Below the pieces are notes generated by a model, which saw only the letters and a program-made list of their open reading frames with translations, did no database searches and was not told the origin of the DNA. DNA of 64,000 nucleotides, from the NCBI RefSeq assembly GCF_016862115.1, contig NZ_BOMI01000108.1, positions 32,951 through 96,950 of the forward strand, given 5' to 3'. Origin of the DNA: Paractinoplanes deccanensis (GTDB lineage Bacteria; Actinomycetota; Actinomycetes; Mycobacteriales; Micromonosporaceae). The position numbers were made by a program, and so were the translations under genes. Positions 7,139 through 16,238 of the stretch are shown here, piece after piece (positions within the stretch are counted from its first letter, which is position 1; each line of letters starts with the position of its first letter).

Positions 7139-7912
7139 TCAGGCGTTGGTGACGGTGCCGGCCCGCGGTTCGGGAGCCTGGGTGCGGCGGCGGGCGGTGA
7201 GCAGGGCGGCGAAGGTGAGGCCGAGGGCGGTCCAGAGCAGGACCTGGGTGCCGAGGGAGGCGATGCGGAAGTTCCAGAGCAGGCCGGCGGGGAACGTGTC
7301 GGGGACTTCGTCGACGGTGGGCAGCAGGACGTAGCCGACGACGACCACGACGAGGAAGCCGGTCACGGCGGCTGTCGCCTGGCGCCATTCGGCGTGCTGG
7401 GTGCGGGCGGCGACGACGGAGGCCCAGACGGCGACCAGGCCGATGACGAGGATGGCGAGGTAGCTGATGGTGCGCTGGTCGATGGTGGCGGGGTTGCCGA
7501 CGGCCGGGGGGTTGGGCGGGTATTTCGCGTACGGCACCAGGACGATGCCGAGCAGGGCCGCGCCGGCGAGGCTGAGCGCCGCCCGGGTGTCGCTGGGGGT
7601 GCGCAGGCGGCGGCGCAGCAGCGTGTAGGCCGTGGCGAGTAGGCCGCCCATGGCGGCGCCGTAGAGGGCGGTGGCGAGGAACAGGCCGCCTTTCTGGCCG
7701 TCGCGGCTGACCAGTTCCTCGTCGTGGTGGCCGGCGGCCGTGGGGTCGGCGTGGGTGGTGGCTTCCTCGATGGCGATGGCGGCGTCCACATGGGGTTCGC
7801 CGAACGCGTACGCGAAGCAGCCGGCGAGCAGGCCGGCGACGAGGCCGGCGAGCAGGCCTCTGAGGAGGAGGGCGCCGTATCCGGGCGTGGTCTTGGGGCC
7901 GGTCAGTGACAC
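7139..7912 (-). CDS. cbtA: CbtA family cobalt transporter subunit
   Basis: 257 residues with about five membrane segments (first at 15-37). A His/Asp/Glu-rich stretch near 40-70 (HVDAAIA, THADPTAAGHHDEE) is probably extracytoplasmic and metal-binding. With CbtB it forms a predicted B12-controlled cobalt uptake system. Start GTG 7912 overlaps the cbtB stop by 10 bp, so the genes are translationally coupled. The cobalamin riboswitch upstream of cbtB supports the substrate. Confidence 0.93.
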   Translation of the reverse strand: MSLTGPKTTPGYGALLLRGLLAGLVAGLLAGCFAYAFGEPHVDAAIAIEEATTHADPTAAGHHDEELVSRDGQKGGLFLATALYGAAMGGLLATAYTLLRRRLRTPSDTRAALSLAGAALLGIVLVPYAKYPPNPPAVGNPATIDQRTISYLAILVIGLVAVWASVVAARTQHAEWRQATAAVTGFLVVVVVGYVLLPTVDEVPDTFPAGLLWNFRIASLGTQVLLWTALGLTFAALLTARRRTQAPEPRAGTVTNA

Positions 7913-8106
7913 GGGACGCCGAGCAGGTGGCGGCCGTCGTGCATGAGCTCGTGCAGATACATGCCGCTGCGGGAGACCGCGCCCTGGTCGAAGGCGACCA
8001 GGTAGGTGATCAGCAGCAGGAGGGCGGTGACGGCGATCGCGGTCCAGAGCAGCCGCGCGGAGACGGCGGGGGTGCTCAGCGGGCGGGCCGGCTGTGCTTT
8101 GGCCAT
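7903..8106 (-). CDS. cbtB: CbtB small cobalt transporter subunit
   Basis: 67 residues with a single transmembrane helix (about 18-40) and the characteristic C-terminal HELMHDGRHLLGVPCH, whose His residues probably bind cobalt. AGGAGG (revcomp of 8114-8119) lies 7 nt before the ATG and fixes the start. It is the first gene after a cobalamin riboswitch and overlaps cbtA. Confidence 0.93.
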   Translation of the reverse strand: MAKAQPARPLSTPAVSARLLWTAIAVTALLLLITYLVAFDQGAVSRSGMYLHELMHDGRHLLGVPCH

Positions 8107-8148
8107 GGTGGAACCTCCTAGCGGGATGACGCGTCCCGTTCGAACAGG

Positions 8149-8251
8149 CTGCGACGCGTGAGCGTCCTGACTCACGGGCTCCGTTGCCGGAGGCCGTTCA
8201 CAGTGGCGCGACCGCACCGGAGTTTCACCGGTTTCCCTCGCGACGCCGCAG
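8149..8251 (-). promoter_or_regulatory. Cobalamin (B12) riboswitch upstream of cbtBA
   Basis: On the minus strand the conserved core is present in order: GGGAAACCGGTGAAACTCCGG, GCGGTC, the B12-box GCCACTG, then GAGTCAGGACGCTC. The closing helix pairs CTGCGGCG (5') with CGTCGCAG (3'). Between the aptamer and cbtB a hairpin (8121-8138) lies directly before the AGGAGG. Control by hiding the ribosome-binding site when cobalamin is bound is therefore likely. Confidence 0.95.
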
Positions 8252-8359
8252 ATGGTTCCCACAACCTAGCTGTGAGCGACCTGAACGCACAACCGGCGCC
8301 CGCCGAACGTGTCGCACCCTCCCGATACGATCCAGCCGAATCGTCGGAGGAGGTGTGTG

Positions 8360-9559
8360 ATGCGGTGGCGTGGGGCCGGTGCGGTGGTCGGGGTGGTCGC
8401 CGCGTTGCTGGCCGTGCCGGCGCCGGCGGGGGCGGCGGTGGTCTGTGAGCAGGCCGCGAGGCCGCAGCCGGTCGCGTCCGGGGTTCCGGTCGAGGATCAG
8501 GTGTACGCGCCGAAGCGGCTGGCCGGGTTCGCGACCGGGCGGGGTGTGCGGGTCGCCGTGATCGACTCCGGGGTGGACGCCACTCATCCGCAGCTGCGCG
8601 GCCGGGTCGCCACCGGCGCCGACTTCCTGCACGGGGACGACACGGGCCGGCAGGACTGCAACGGTCATGGCACGGCCGTGGCGAGCATCATCGCGGCGGC
8701 GCCGGTGCGCGCCACCGGGTTCCAGGGTCTCGCGCCCGACGCGGCGATCATCCCGTTCCGCATCAGCGAGCAGCAGGAGATCGACGGCAAGGCGGTCGGT
8801 GACCGGGGCACGCCGGCGCAGTTCGCGCAGGCGATCGATCTGGCCGTCGCCCAGGACGCCGATGTGATCAACATTTCGCTGGTGATGACGTCGGACAACA
8901 TCGCGGTACGGGCGGCGGTGGCCCGGGCGATCCGGGCCGGTGTGGTGGTCGTGGCGGCCGCCGGCAACCAGGCGGGCAACGGCAACCCCGACCCGTTCCC
9001 GGCGAAATATCCCGGGGTCATCGGCGTCGGCGCGCTCAAGGCCGACGGCGGCATAGCGGGGTATTCGCAGCACGGCGACTACGTCGACCTGGTCGCCATG
9101 GGTGACGGCGTGACGGTGGCGGCCCGCGGCGGCGGGCACACGACGTTGCAGGGCACCAGTTTCGCCGCGCCGTTCGTGTCCGCCACGGCCGCGCTGATCA
9201 AGCAGCGCTTCCCGGGGCTCACGCCGGCCCAGGTGCGGCAGCGGCTGATCGCCACTGCCGACCCGGCCCCCGGGGGCAGTGTCAGCGCCGAATACGGGTT
9301 CGGCTTGCTCAACCCCTACCGTGCGCTCACCGAGAACCTGGGCCCGCAGGAGCAGGCGCAGCCGGCCCCCGAGTCGATGACCATGAACGATCCGGCCGCC
9401 GTGGCGCTGGCCGCCCGCCGCGCCGAGTCCCGCGACCGTGCCTTGGTCTTCGCCGCCGCCGGCGCCGGCCTGGTGCTGCTGCTCGGCCTGACCGCGGTGA
9501 TCGTCCGCCAGGGCCGCCGCCGCGGCTGGCATCCCGCCACCCCGGCCGCTCCCGATTGA
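8360..9559 (+). CDS. Mycosin-type S8 serine protease (MycP-like)
   Basis: 399 residues: signal peptide 1-26, subtilase domain about 60-325 with catalytic Asp69 (VIDSG), His103 (NGHGT) and Ser267 (GTSFAAP) plus oxyanion Asn203, then a linker and a C-terminal membrane helix (361-383). Cys29 and Cys100 could form the mycosin disulfide. This is MycP layout: a membrane-anchored protease of type VII secretion. No ESX gene lies nearby, so it is an orphan. GGAGGAGG lies 6 nt upstream of the ATG. Confidence 0.92.
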   Translation: MRWRGAGAVVGVVAALLAVPAPAGAAVVCEQAARPQPVASGVPVEDQVYAPKRLAGFATGRGVRVAVIDSGVDATHPQLRGRVATGADFLHGDDTGRQDCNGHGTAVASIIAAAPVRATGFQGLAPDAAIIPFRISEQQEIDGKAVGDRGTPAQFAQAIDLAVAQDADVINISLVMTSDNIAVRAAVARAIRAGVVVVAAAGNQAGNGNPDPFPAKYPGVIGVGALKADGGIAGYSQHGDYVDLVAMGDGVTVAARGGGHTTLQGTSFAAPFVSATAALIKQRFPGLTPAQVRQRLIATADPAPGGSVSAEYGFGLLNPYRALTENLGPQEQAQPAPESMTMNDPAAVALAARRAESRDRALVFAAAGAGLVLLLGLTAVIVRQGRRRGWHPATPAAPD

Positions 9560-9578
9560 CCATTCTCGATGGCTCGCT

Positions 9579-9717
9579 GGGCGCCCTGAACCGCCGCGCC
9601 CAGCTTCATCACGTCCTGCGCATCCCAGGTGGCCCGGCCCAAAGATGACTCGCGGGCGCCCTGAACCGCCACGCCCAGCTTCATCACGCCCTGCGCATCC
9701 CAGGTGGCCCGGCCCAA
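9579..9717. repeat. 64-bp direct repeat, 75-bp period
   Basis: Copies at 9579-9642 and 9654-9717 match at 62 of 64 bases and are separated by 11 bp. They begin GGGCGCCCTGAACCGCC and end GGCCCGGCCCAA. The repeat lies between the convergent mycosin and GH39 genes. No terminal inverted repeats or transposase are present. Confidence 0.92.
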
Positions 9718-9779
9718 GGTCGACGCCGTGCGGCACCTGCACGAGCTGACCTGCGGGCGGGACATGTCGGGCGGCGTGG

Positions 9780-11693
9780 CTACAGCGGGTGCAGGGTCAG
9801 GAAGGCTATGCCGGGGTTGGGCAGGTCGAGCACGACGTCGGCGCCGGGGGGTATGCGGCGGGAGGGTTCGGACTCGGGGAGGTGGTCGGCTTGCTGCAGG
9901 GTGTGCCATTGGGCGGGGGTGGGCCATTCGCCGGCGAAGTGGGTGGTGATGTTGCCGTGGGTGTGGTCGACGCGCCAGGTGCGCAGGCGGTGGGGGATGG
10001 CCAGGTCGAGGGTGAGGCGGACGGTGCGGGCCAGTTCGGGGGCGCCGTGGGCCTTGGTGTGGTCGAGGGTGCTGTTCCAGAGCAGGATGGCGAGGCTGCC
10101 GTCGGGGTGGCGGGAGGCCCAGGCTTCGACGAGGCTGCCGGCGCCGTCGCCGGTGAGGGCGACGGGCAGTTCGTGGGGGCCGAGGCGTTCGGCGAGGGCG
10201 AGGGCCCAGAACTTGGGTTTGGCGAGGTTGCCGACGGTGAGCAGGCCGAAGCCGCCGTGGAACAGGCGTGGCGGGCGGCCGAGCTCCTCGAAGTGGTCGG
10301 AGGCGACCCAGGGGGCGAGGGCGTGCAGGCGGCCGGCGGCGGAGTGCATGCCTTTGAGCAGGAACGCGGCGGCGAAGACGGTGTCGTTGATGTCGCTGCC
10401 GTGGGTGGCGGTGACACCCCATTCGGTCCACAGGACGGGGCGGTCGCCGGCCAGCGGGCGCAGGTCGAGGGGGATCGTGCCGTAGACGTGGGTGGACAGG
10501 AAGTCGACCGGGGCTTCGACGCCGGTCTGGTCCTCGACCCAGCCGGCGGCGGCGGTGGCGGGGCCGCCGACGCGCAGGGCGGGGTGGACGTCCTTCACGG
10601 CGCGGGCGGTGGTCTCGTAGAGCTGCCAGTATTCGGCGGGGGTGCCGGACCAGAAGACGGACAGGTTCGGTTCGTTCCACACCTCGAACCACCAGTGGTC
10701 GCGCACGTCGTCGAGGCCGTAGCGGTCGACGACGTGGGCGGTGAAGGCGCGGATCAGGCCGGCCCAGCGGTCCCAGTCGCGGGGCGGGGAGATGACGCCG
10801 CGGTAGGTGAACACGGTGCGGCCGGGGTCGCGGGCCAGGTCGCGGGGCATGTAGCCGAACTCGACGACGGGAGTCATGCCGAGCTCGCGGACGGTGTCGT
10901 AGATCTGGTCGACGCGGGTGAAGTCGTGCACGGGTTCGCCGCCGGTCTCGCGGTAGACGCCGACGTCGTCGCCGAGGATGTGGTGGGCGCGGACGGTTCG
11001 CACGCCGATCTCGTCGCGGACGCGGCGCAGGGCCTCGCGTAGTTCGGCGCCGATGGGGCGGCCGCCGGTCTCGTCGGTGGACAGCAGGTGGCTGAGGTGT
11101 TCGGAGCCGACCATCGCCTGCCAGATCCGGTGCAGCGGCCGGGGCTGGGCGCCGACGGCGACGGTGACGCCCGGGTCGCCGGACACGCCGGGCGGAGAAG
11201 CGGCGCCCGGAAGAATGGCGCCCGAAGAAACGGCGCCCGAAGAAGCGGCGGGCGGAGAAACGGCGCCCGAAGAAGCGGCAGGCGAAGAAGCGGCGGGCGG
11301 AGAAGCGGGCAGAGCCGCGGACGGAGGGGCGGGCACCGGCTCCGACAGGGGGCCGATGGCCGTCACGGTTTGCAGGGCCGCGACGGCGTACCAGCCGCCG
11401 CGGCCGTCGGTGGTGTCGGCGTAGGGGCCGTGGGGGACGGCGAGGACGTCGCCGCCGCCGTGGTCGACGACCTCGAACGGGCCGGCGGGGGACGCCGCCC
11501 GGTGCACGGCGTAGCCGATGGCGCCGGGCACGGGGGTCCAGTCGACGGTGACGTGGCCGTGGCCGGTCGCCGCGGTCACGCCGGTGACGGCCGGAAGGGC
11601 GGCGCGCTGTGGGACGCCGGGGGTGCGGTCCTGGGCGCCGCCCGCGCCCATCAGGGCGGCCCAGCTCGCGCGGGCCTGATCTTCGATGGTCAT
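9780..11693 (-). CDS. GH39-family glycoside hydrolase with Fn3-like domain
   Basis: 637 residues. A fibronectin-III-like domain (about 33-115) is followed by an Ala/Ser/Pro linker (120-175) and a GH39 TIM barrel. The acid/base is Glu341 (EVWNEPN) and the nucleophile Glu424 (WTEWG). GH39 includes beta-xylosidases and alpha-iduronidases, so exact specificity is open. No signal peptide is visible, suggesting cytoplasmic hydrolysis of imported oligosaccharide. It is the last gene of the sugar operon, 26 bp after the GH144 gene, with GAGGAA before ATG 11693. Confidence 0.88.
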   Translation of the reverse strand: MTIEDQARASWAALMGAGGAQDRTPGVPQRAALPAVTGVTAATGHGHVTVDWTPVPGAIGYAVHRAASPAGPFEVVDHGGGDVLAVPHGPYADTTDGRGGWYAVAALQTVTAIGPLSEPVPAPPSAALPASPPAASSPAASSGAVSPPAASSGAVSSGAILPGAASPPGVSGDPGVTVAVGAQPRPLHRIWQAMVGSEHLSHLLSTDETGGRPIGAELREALRRVRDEIGVRTVRAHHILGDDVGVYRETGGEPVHDFTRVDQIYDTVRELGMTPVVEFGYMPRDLARDPGRTVFTYRGVISPPRDWDRWAGLIRAFTAHVVDRYGLDDVRDHWWFEVWNEPNLSVFWSGTPAEYWQLYETTARAVKDVHPALRVGGPATAAAGWVEDQTGVEAPVDFLSTHVYGTIPLDLRPLAGDRPVLWTEWGVTATHGSDINDTVFAAAFLLKGMHSAAGRLHALAPWVASDHFEELGRPPRLFHGGFGLLTVGNLAKPKFWALALAERLGPHELPVALTGDGAGSLVEAWASRHPDGSLAILLWNSTLDHTKAHGAPELARTVRLTLDLAIPHRLRTWRVDHTHGNITTHFAGEWPTPAQWHTLQQADHLPESEPSRRIPPGADVVLDLPNPGIAFLTLHPL

Positions 11694-11719
11694 GTGAGTT
11701 CCTCGGAGTGGGCCGGCCG

Positions 11720-13231
11720 TCAGCGGGCGCGCAGTTGGGGGAGTTCCTGGTGGGCGGGGACGTTGAAGGTCTCGGCGGCCAGCAGCGGCCGTACCGCGCG
11801 TTCGAAGGCGGGGGTGACGAAGGCCCGCTTGAGCACGTCGCGGGCGAGGTGGTTGCCGATCGCCCCCATGATCATGGATTGGTCGAGGGAGAGGTACCGC
11901 TTGGCGACGGTGCCGCTGCGCACGGCGATGGCGTCGTAGAAGCCGCCGGGCCCGTACGCGTCGAAATCGTTTTTGATCTTCGAGAGGTTGCGGAGCACCG
12001 GGCCGGGGGCGTAAGGCAGGGCGAGGAACGCGGCGTGCGGGGTGACCACGCCGTCGCCGTAGACGGCCGGCGGGCCGGGCGGGCGGCAGTCGCCGAAGCC
12101 CGCGTCGTAGCGGCCGCCCTGCACGTCGGACGGATAGCCGTCGGTGTCCATGCCCATCGCGTCGACGCCGTAGACGCCGTACCTGCCGAACGGGTTGGAC
12201 GCCGGGGAGAACCCCCAGTAGCCGTAGCGGGCGTCGGCGAGGCCGTGCTCGATCTGCGCGGCCACGGTCGCCGGGTGGTTGCGGCCCCAGCTGCGCGGCC
12301 CCCACGCGGTCTCGGGCACGAACAGGTCCGGCATCAGCGCCTCGAACATGTCACCGCCCCAGCTCGGCACGAACGTGATGCCGCGGTAGCGGTACGAGCC
12401 CTCGTAGACGCCGCGGCCGAGGTGGGTGGTGCTGAACCCGGTGGGCCGCATCTCCTGCCACGCGTAGTCGCAGCTGTCCGGCAGGGTGCGCATGGTGTCG
12501 TAGTAGGCGGTCGGCGGGATCTGCCCGGCGCCGATGCCCAGATAGGTGGCGATGCGCGGCTCGGTCACCGTGATGTCGTAATGGTTGCAGGTGAACCAGA
12601 CGCCGTTCTGCGGCACCGAGCAGCCCGACGGTGCGGTGTCCCAGAATCCGCCGCGGATCAGCCCGCGCGTGCCGATCGGTGACACCGCGGCCGGGTTGAA
12701 AGAGAACCCGAAGTCCATGTTGTTCACAATGGCGCCGGCGCGGGCGCGCAACGACGGGAAAGCGCCCTGCACGACGCGCAGGGACGCGGCGAGCCATCCG
12801 TTGTCGACCGACGACAGAAACGGTGTCACGGCGGTGCCGTCGGGCAGGACGGTCAGCACGGCGCCGGTGTGCGGGTCGTACCAGTTGTAGAACATGCCCG
12901 AGGCGGTGTGACGCCGCAATGCCGCCAAGGTCGACAGGGTTTTCGACACGCGGGCGGTGGCTTCCGCCGCCGAGATGATGCCCAATTCGCGGGCCACCAC
13001 GGCCGACCACATGAAGCCGCCGATATTTGTCGGGGACGTGTACGCCGACGGCGCCGACAGGTCGCCGGGAATGTTGTCGGCGACCAGGCCCGTCGCCGGG
13101 TCGGTCATCGCCACCAGGGAACGCCACGTGTCGCGCGCATAGGCCCGCAGCGGATCCGGCGCGGCCTGCGCCACGGCCGCGCCGGAAAGGACCAGAACCA
13201 GGGCCAGCAAGGGTACGAGCAGACGTCTCAT
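11720..13231 (-). CDS. Secreted GH144-type (endo-beta-1,2-glucanase-like) hydrolase
   Basis: 503 residues with a signal peptide (cleavage likely after AQA, 23) and a 'glucoamylase family'/GH144 (alpha/alpha)6 barrel. Recognisable stretches include PTNIGGFMWS, SVDNGWLAASL, VPSWGGDMFEALMP and YGVYGVDAMGMDTDGY. GH144 enzymes cleave beta-1,2-glucan. The gene lies 16 bp after the second permease gene. A 29-bp internal segment (12079-12107) is duplicated exactly, inverted, at 1154-1182. Confidence 0.85.
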   Translation of the reverse strand: MRRLLVPLLALVLVLSGAAVAQAAPDPLRAYARDTWRSLVAMTDPATGLVADNIPGDLSAPSAYTSPTNIGGFMWSAVVARELGIISAAEATARVSKTLSTLAALRRHTASGMFYNWYDPHTGAVLTVLPDGTAVTPFLSSVDNGWLAASLRVVQGAFPSLRARAGAIVNNMDFGFSFNPAAVSPIGTRGLIRGGFWDTAPSGCSVPQNGVWFTCNHYDITVTEPRIATYLGIGAGQIPPTAYYDTMRTLPDSCDYAWQEMRPTGFSTTHLGRGVYEGSYRYRGITFVPSWGGDMFEALMPDLFVPETAWGPRSWGRNHPATVAAQIEHGLADARYGYWGFSPASNPFGRYGVYGVDAMGMDTDGYPSDVQGGRYDAGFGDCRPPGPPAVYGDGVVTPHAAFLALPYAPGPVLRNLSKIKNDFDAYGPGGFYDAIAVRSGTVAKRYLSLDQSMIMGAIGNHLARDVLKRAFVTPAFERAVRPLLAAETFNVPAHQELPQLRAR

Positions 13232-13247
13232 CGGAAGGAAGCGCTCC

Positions 13248-14063
13248 TCACTTGAGTCCGGTCGTGGCGATGCCGCGCATGAAGTGCCGCTGCAACGCCA
13301 GGAAGACGATCAGAACGGGGACGACCACCACGACCGCGCCGGCCAGCAGCAGCCCGTAATAGGCGCGGTTCTGCCCGATGCTGTAGAGCGCCAAAGCCAC
13401 CGGCAGCGTGTATTTGTCGTCGGTCGTGGCCACCACCAGCGGCCACAGGAAGTTGTTCCACGACGCCAGGAACGTCAGGATGCCCAGCGTCGCCAGGGCC
13501 GGTTTGCACAACGGCAGCACGACCCGCCAGAAGATGCGCCATTCGCCGGCCCCGTCGACGCGGGCCGCCTCGATCAGGTCGTCCGGTATCGACAGCAGGA
13601 ACTGGCGCATCAGGAACACGCCGAACGGGCCGGCGAGGAACGGCAGGACCAGCCCCGCGTACGAGTTGGCCAGGCCCATGTTGCTGATCAGCACGAACTG
13701 CGGCACGAACGTCACCATGCCCGGCACCATCAGCATGCCCAGCACCGCCAGGAACAGCGCCTTGCGGCCCGGGAAGTCCAGCTTGGCCAGCGCGTAGCCG
13801 AGCAGCGAGCAGAACAGCAGATTGCCGGCGGTCACCAGCACGGCCACGATCGCCGAGTTCGCGAAGTACTGCGGGAAATCGAGCCGGGAGAACAGGTCCC
13901 GGTAGTTGCCGAGCGTCCACGTGTGCGGCCACCACGTCGGCGGCACCGCGCGGATCTCGGCCTCCGGTTTGAACGAGGACAACAGCATCCACACGAACGG
14001 GCCGACGACGACGAGCAGGCCGAGCGCCAGCACGGCGTACAGCAAAAGCTTGGCCCTAGTCAT
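13248..14063 (-). CDS. Carbohydrate ABC transporter permease (MalG-like)
   Basis: 271 residues, six predicted membrane helices, with the EAA-loop motif EAARVDGAGEWRIFWRVVLPLCKP that contacts the ATPase. It overlaps the upstream permease gene by 8 bp. No ATPase is encoded here, so a shared MsiK-type ATPase elsewhere probably energises the system, as is usual for actinobacterial sugar importers. Confidence 0.95.
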   Translation of the reverse strand: MTRAKLLLYAVLALGLLVVVGPFVWMLLSSFKPEAEIRAVPPTWWPHTWTLGNYRDLFSRLDFPQYFANSAIVAVLVTAGNLLFCSLLGYALAKLDFPGRKALFLAVLGMLMVPGMVTFVPQFVLISNMGLANSYAGLVLPFLAGPFGVFLMRQFLLSIPDDLIEAARVDGAGEWRIFWRVVLPLCKPALATLGILTFLASWNNFLWPLVVATTDDKYTLPVALALYSIGQNRAYYGLLLAGAVVVVVPVLIVFLALQRHFMRGIATTGLK

Positions 14064-14988
14064 CGCGGCTCCCGAGCAGGCGGAACTGCAGCACCGACAG
14101 GGCGACGATCGCCACGAAAAGCACGTAGGACGCGGCGGCCGCGTAACCGTAGTTGCCGAAACCGAACTGGTTGTAGATGTGGTACGACACCGACAGCGTC
14201 GACGACAGCGGGCCGCCCTGCGTCATCACCAGCGGCTCCTCGAACAATTGGAGATAGCCGATGCCGGTGATGACCGCGCCGAACAGCAGCGCCGGGCGCA
14301 TCAGCGGCATCGTGATGCGCCGCAACTGCTGCCAGCGGCCGGCGCCGTCGAGCGTCGCCGCCTCGTACAGATGGGCGGGAATGCCTTGCAGGGCCGCGAG
14401 GAAAATCACCATGAGCGACCCGAAGTTGCGCCACGCCGCCATCACGATGATGGACCCCAGCGACGTGCCCGGATTCTGCAGCCAGGCCGGCCCCTCGACG
14501 CCGATCAGGCCGAGCAGATTGTTGACCAGGCCGGCCTCGGGGTCGAGCAGGAAACGCCACACGACGGCGATCGCGACGATGCTGGTGACCACCGGCAGGT
14601 AGAACCCGACCCGGAAGACCGCCCGGAACCGGATCAGCCCGGAATTGAGCGCGTTCGCCGCGGCCAGCGCCGCCACCATGGTCAACGGCACACCGACGGC
14701 CACGAAGACGATCGTGTTGAGCGCCGAGCGCAGGAACAGCTCGTCGGAGAACAGCCGGGTGAAATTGCCGAACCCGACGACATTGACGGCCAGCGGCGTG
14801 CGCAGATCGGTCGCGCGCATGTCGGTCAGGCTCATCACCAGCGATGCCAGCACCGGCAGCAGCGCGAACACCAGGAACAGCAGGGTGAACGGCGCGGCGA
14901 ACGACCAGCCGATCCAGGCCCGCCGGCGGCGGGCGCGGGTGGCCCGTCCGCGGGTGGCGGCGGCCGGGCGGTCGAGGACGGCGGTCAC
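14056..14988 (-). CDS. Carbohydrate ABC transporter permease (MalF-like)
   Basis: 310 residues with an Arg-rich N-terminus (RGRATRARRRR) before the first membrane helix and the EAA loop (YEAATLDGAGRWQQLRRITM). It forms the heterodimeric channel with the following permease. GTG 14988 overlaps the binding-protein stop (GTGA), so translation is coupled. Confidence 0.95.
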   Translation of the reverse strand: MTAVLDRPAAATRGRATRARRRRAWIGWSFAAPFTLLFLVFALLPVLASLVMSLTDMRATDLRTPLAVNVVGFGNFTRLFSDELFLRSALNTIVFVAVGVPLTMVAALAAANALNSGLIRFRAVFRVGFYLPVVTSIVAIAVVWRFLLDPEAGLVNNLLGLIGVEGPAWLQNPGTSLGSIIVMAAWRNFGSLMVIFLAALQGIPAHLYEAATLDGAGRWQQLRRITMPLMRPALLFGAVITGIGYLQLFEEPLVMTQGGPLSSTLSVSYHIYNQFGFGNYGYAAAASYVLFVAIVALSVLQFRLLGSRDD

Positions 14989-16238
14989 GAGCCGGTGCCG
15001 ATGGACGACGCCTGGTTCTGCACCGCCTTGAGCGCGGCCGCCGGGTCGGCCCCGGCGACGCAGACCTTCTCGGCCTGCACGTCGAACGCGGCCGCCACCT
15101 GCGACCAGGTCGGGAACGCCGGCGGCGCCTTGGCCGACTTGAGCTGCTCGCCGAAGACCTGCAGGATCGGGTCGCCGGACAGGGCCGGGTCGCTCCACGC
15201 CGACCGCACCGCGGGCAGGTCGGCGACCGTCTGATACCAGCGCACCTGCACGTCCGGCTTGCTCAGCCAGGCCAGGAACTTCCACGCGGCGTCGCGGTTG
15301 TTCGCGTCCTTGAACACGGCGATGTTGCTGCCGCCGATGAACGACGTCGACGACTGCTTCGACGGCATCGGCGCGACGGTGTACTTGCTCGCGAAGTCCT
15401 TGCCGCCCTGCTCGTTGAGGATGCCGACATGCCACGGCCCGGACATGAACGCGCCGATCTCGCCGCGCACGAACGCCGGCTCCAGCGCGCCCTGCGGCAG
15501 GTCGGTGGGTGCCAGCTTGCCGGTGAAGAACGACTGGTAGTAGCGCAGCGCCTCGGCCAGCTGCGGCGTGTCGAACGTGTACCCGTCCGCGGTGGCGATC
15601 TGGGCGCCGTTGGACCAGCCGAACGGCAGGATCGACTGCCAGCTGCCCGTCTTGCCCGGCTGCAGGCTGATGCCCCACTTCGCGCCGGCCTTCGACCGCA
15701 TCGCGGCGGCCATCGCGGACAGGTCGTCCCACGTCTTCGGGCCGTGCGGGAAACCGGCCTTCGCGGCGAGGTCCGTGCGGTAGTAGATGCCGCGCGTCTC
15801 CACGTACCACGGCACCCCGTAGGAGGTGCCGTCGACGACGGTGGTGTCCCACGCGCCCGGGAAGAACGAGTCCTGGGCGAACAGGCCGGCCGGGGTCGGG
15901 TCGAGCGCGCCGGTCTTGGCGAACTCGCCCTGCAACGTCGTACCGATCATCGACACGTCCGGGGTCTGCCGCGCCGCGATCGCGCTGGAGATCTTCTGCT
16001 GGGCGGAGTCCCACGGCACCGCCGTCACGGTCACCTTCGCGTCCGGGTTCTCGGCGGTGAAGCCCTTCGCGAACTCGGCGAGCTTCTCTCCCTCCGTACC
16101 CATCGCCCAGACCGTCACCTCCCCGGTCGCCTTGCCCGCACCGACCGCCTCGGCGGTCTCGCCGCTGTCACCCGCGTCGCGGCCGCACGCCGTCAACGCC
16201 AGGGCCGCCGCCACACCGACGGCAAGCACTCTTCTCAC
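14985..16238 (-). CDS. Extracellular sugar-binding lipoprotein
   Basis: 417 residues, CUT1-type solute-binding protein. The lipoprotein signal ends in the lipobox LTAC with lipidated Cys18. Clamshell features include GEVTVWAMGTEG at the mature start, PDVSMIGTT and GPWHVGILNEQGG. It presumably captures an oligosaccharide; the GH144 enzyme points to beta-1,2-linked glucans. GTG 16238 overlaps the lacI stop, so regulator and transporter are translationally coupled. Confidence 0.94.
   Translation of the reverse strand: MRRVLAVGVAAALALTACGRDAGDSGETAEAVGAGKATGEVTVWAMGTEGEKLAEFAKGFTAENPDAKVTVTAVPWDSAQQKISSAIAARQTPDVSMIGTTLQGEFAKTGALDPTPAGLFAQDSFFPGAWDTTVVDGTSYGVPWYVETRGIYYRTDLAAKAGFPHGPKTWDDLSAMAAAMRSKAGAKWGISLQPGKTGSWQSILPFGWSNGAQIATADGYTFDTPQLAEALRYYQSFFTGKLAPTDLPQGALEPAFVRGEIGAFMSGPWHVGILNEQGGKDFASKYTVAPMPSKQSSTSFIGGSNIAVFKDANNRDAAWKFLAWLSKPDVQVRWYQTVADLPAVRSAWSDPALSGDPILQVFGEQLKSAKAPPAFPTWSQVAAAFDVQAEKVCVAGADPAAALKAVQNQASSIGTGS

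Noticed and set aside
9579..9717. Insertion sequence or transposon ends
   Set aside because: The copies are direct, not inverted, and there is no transposase or target duplication.
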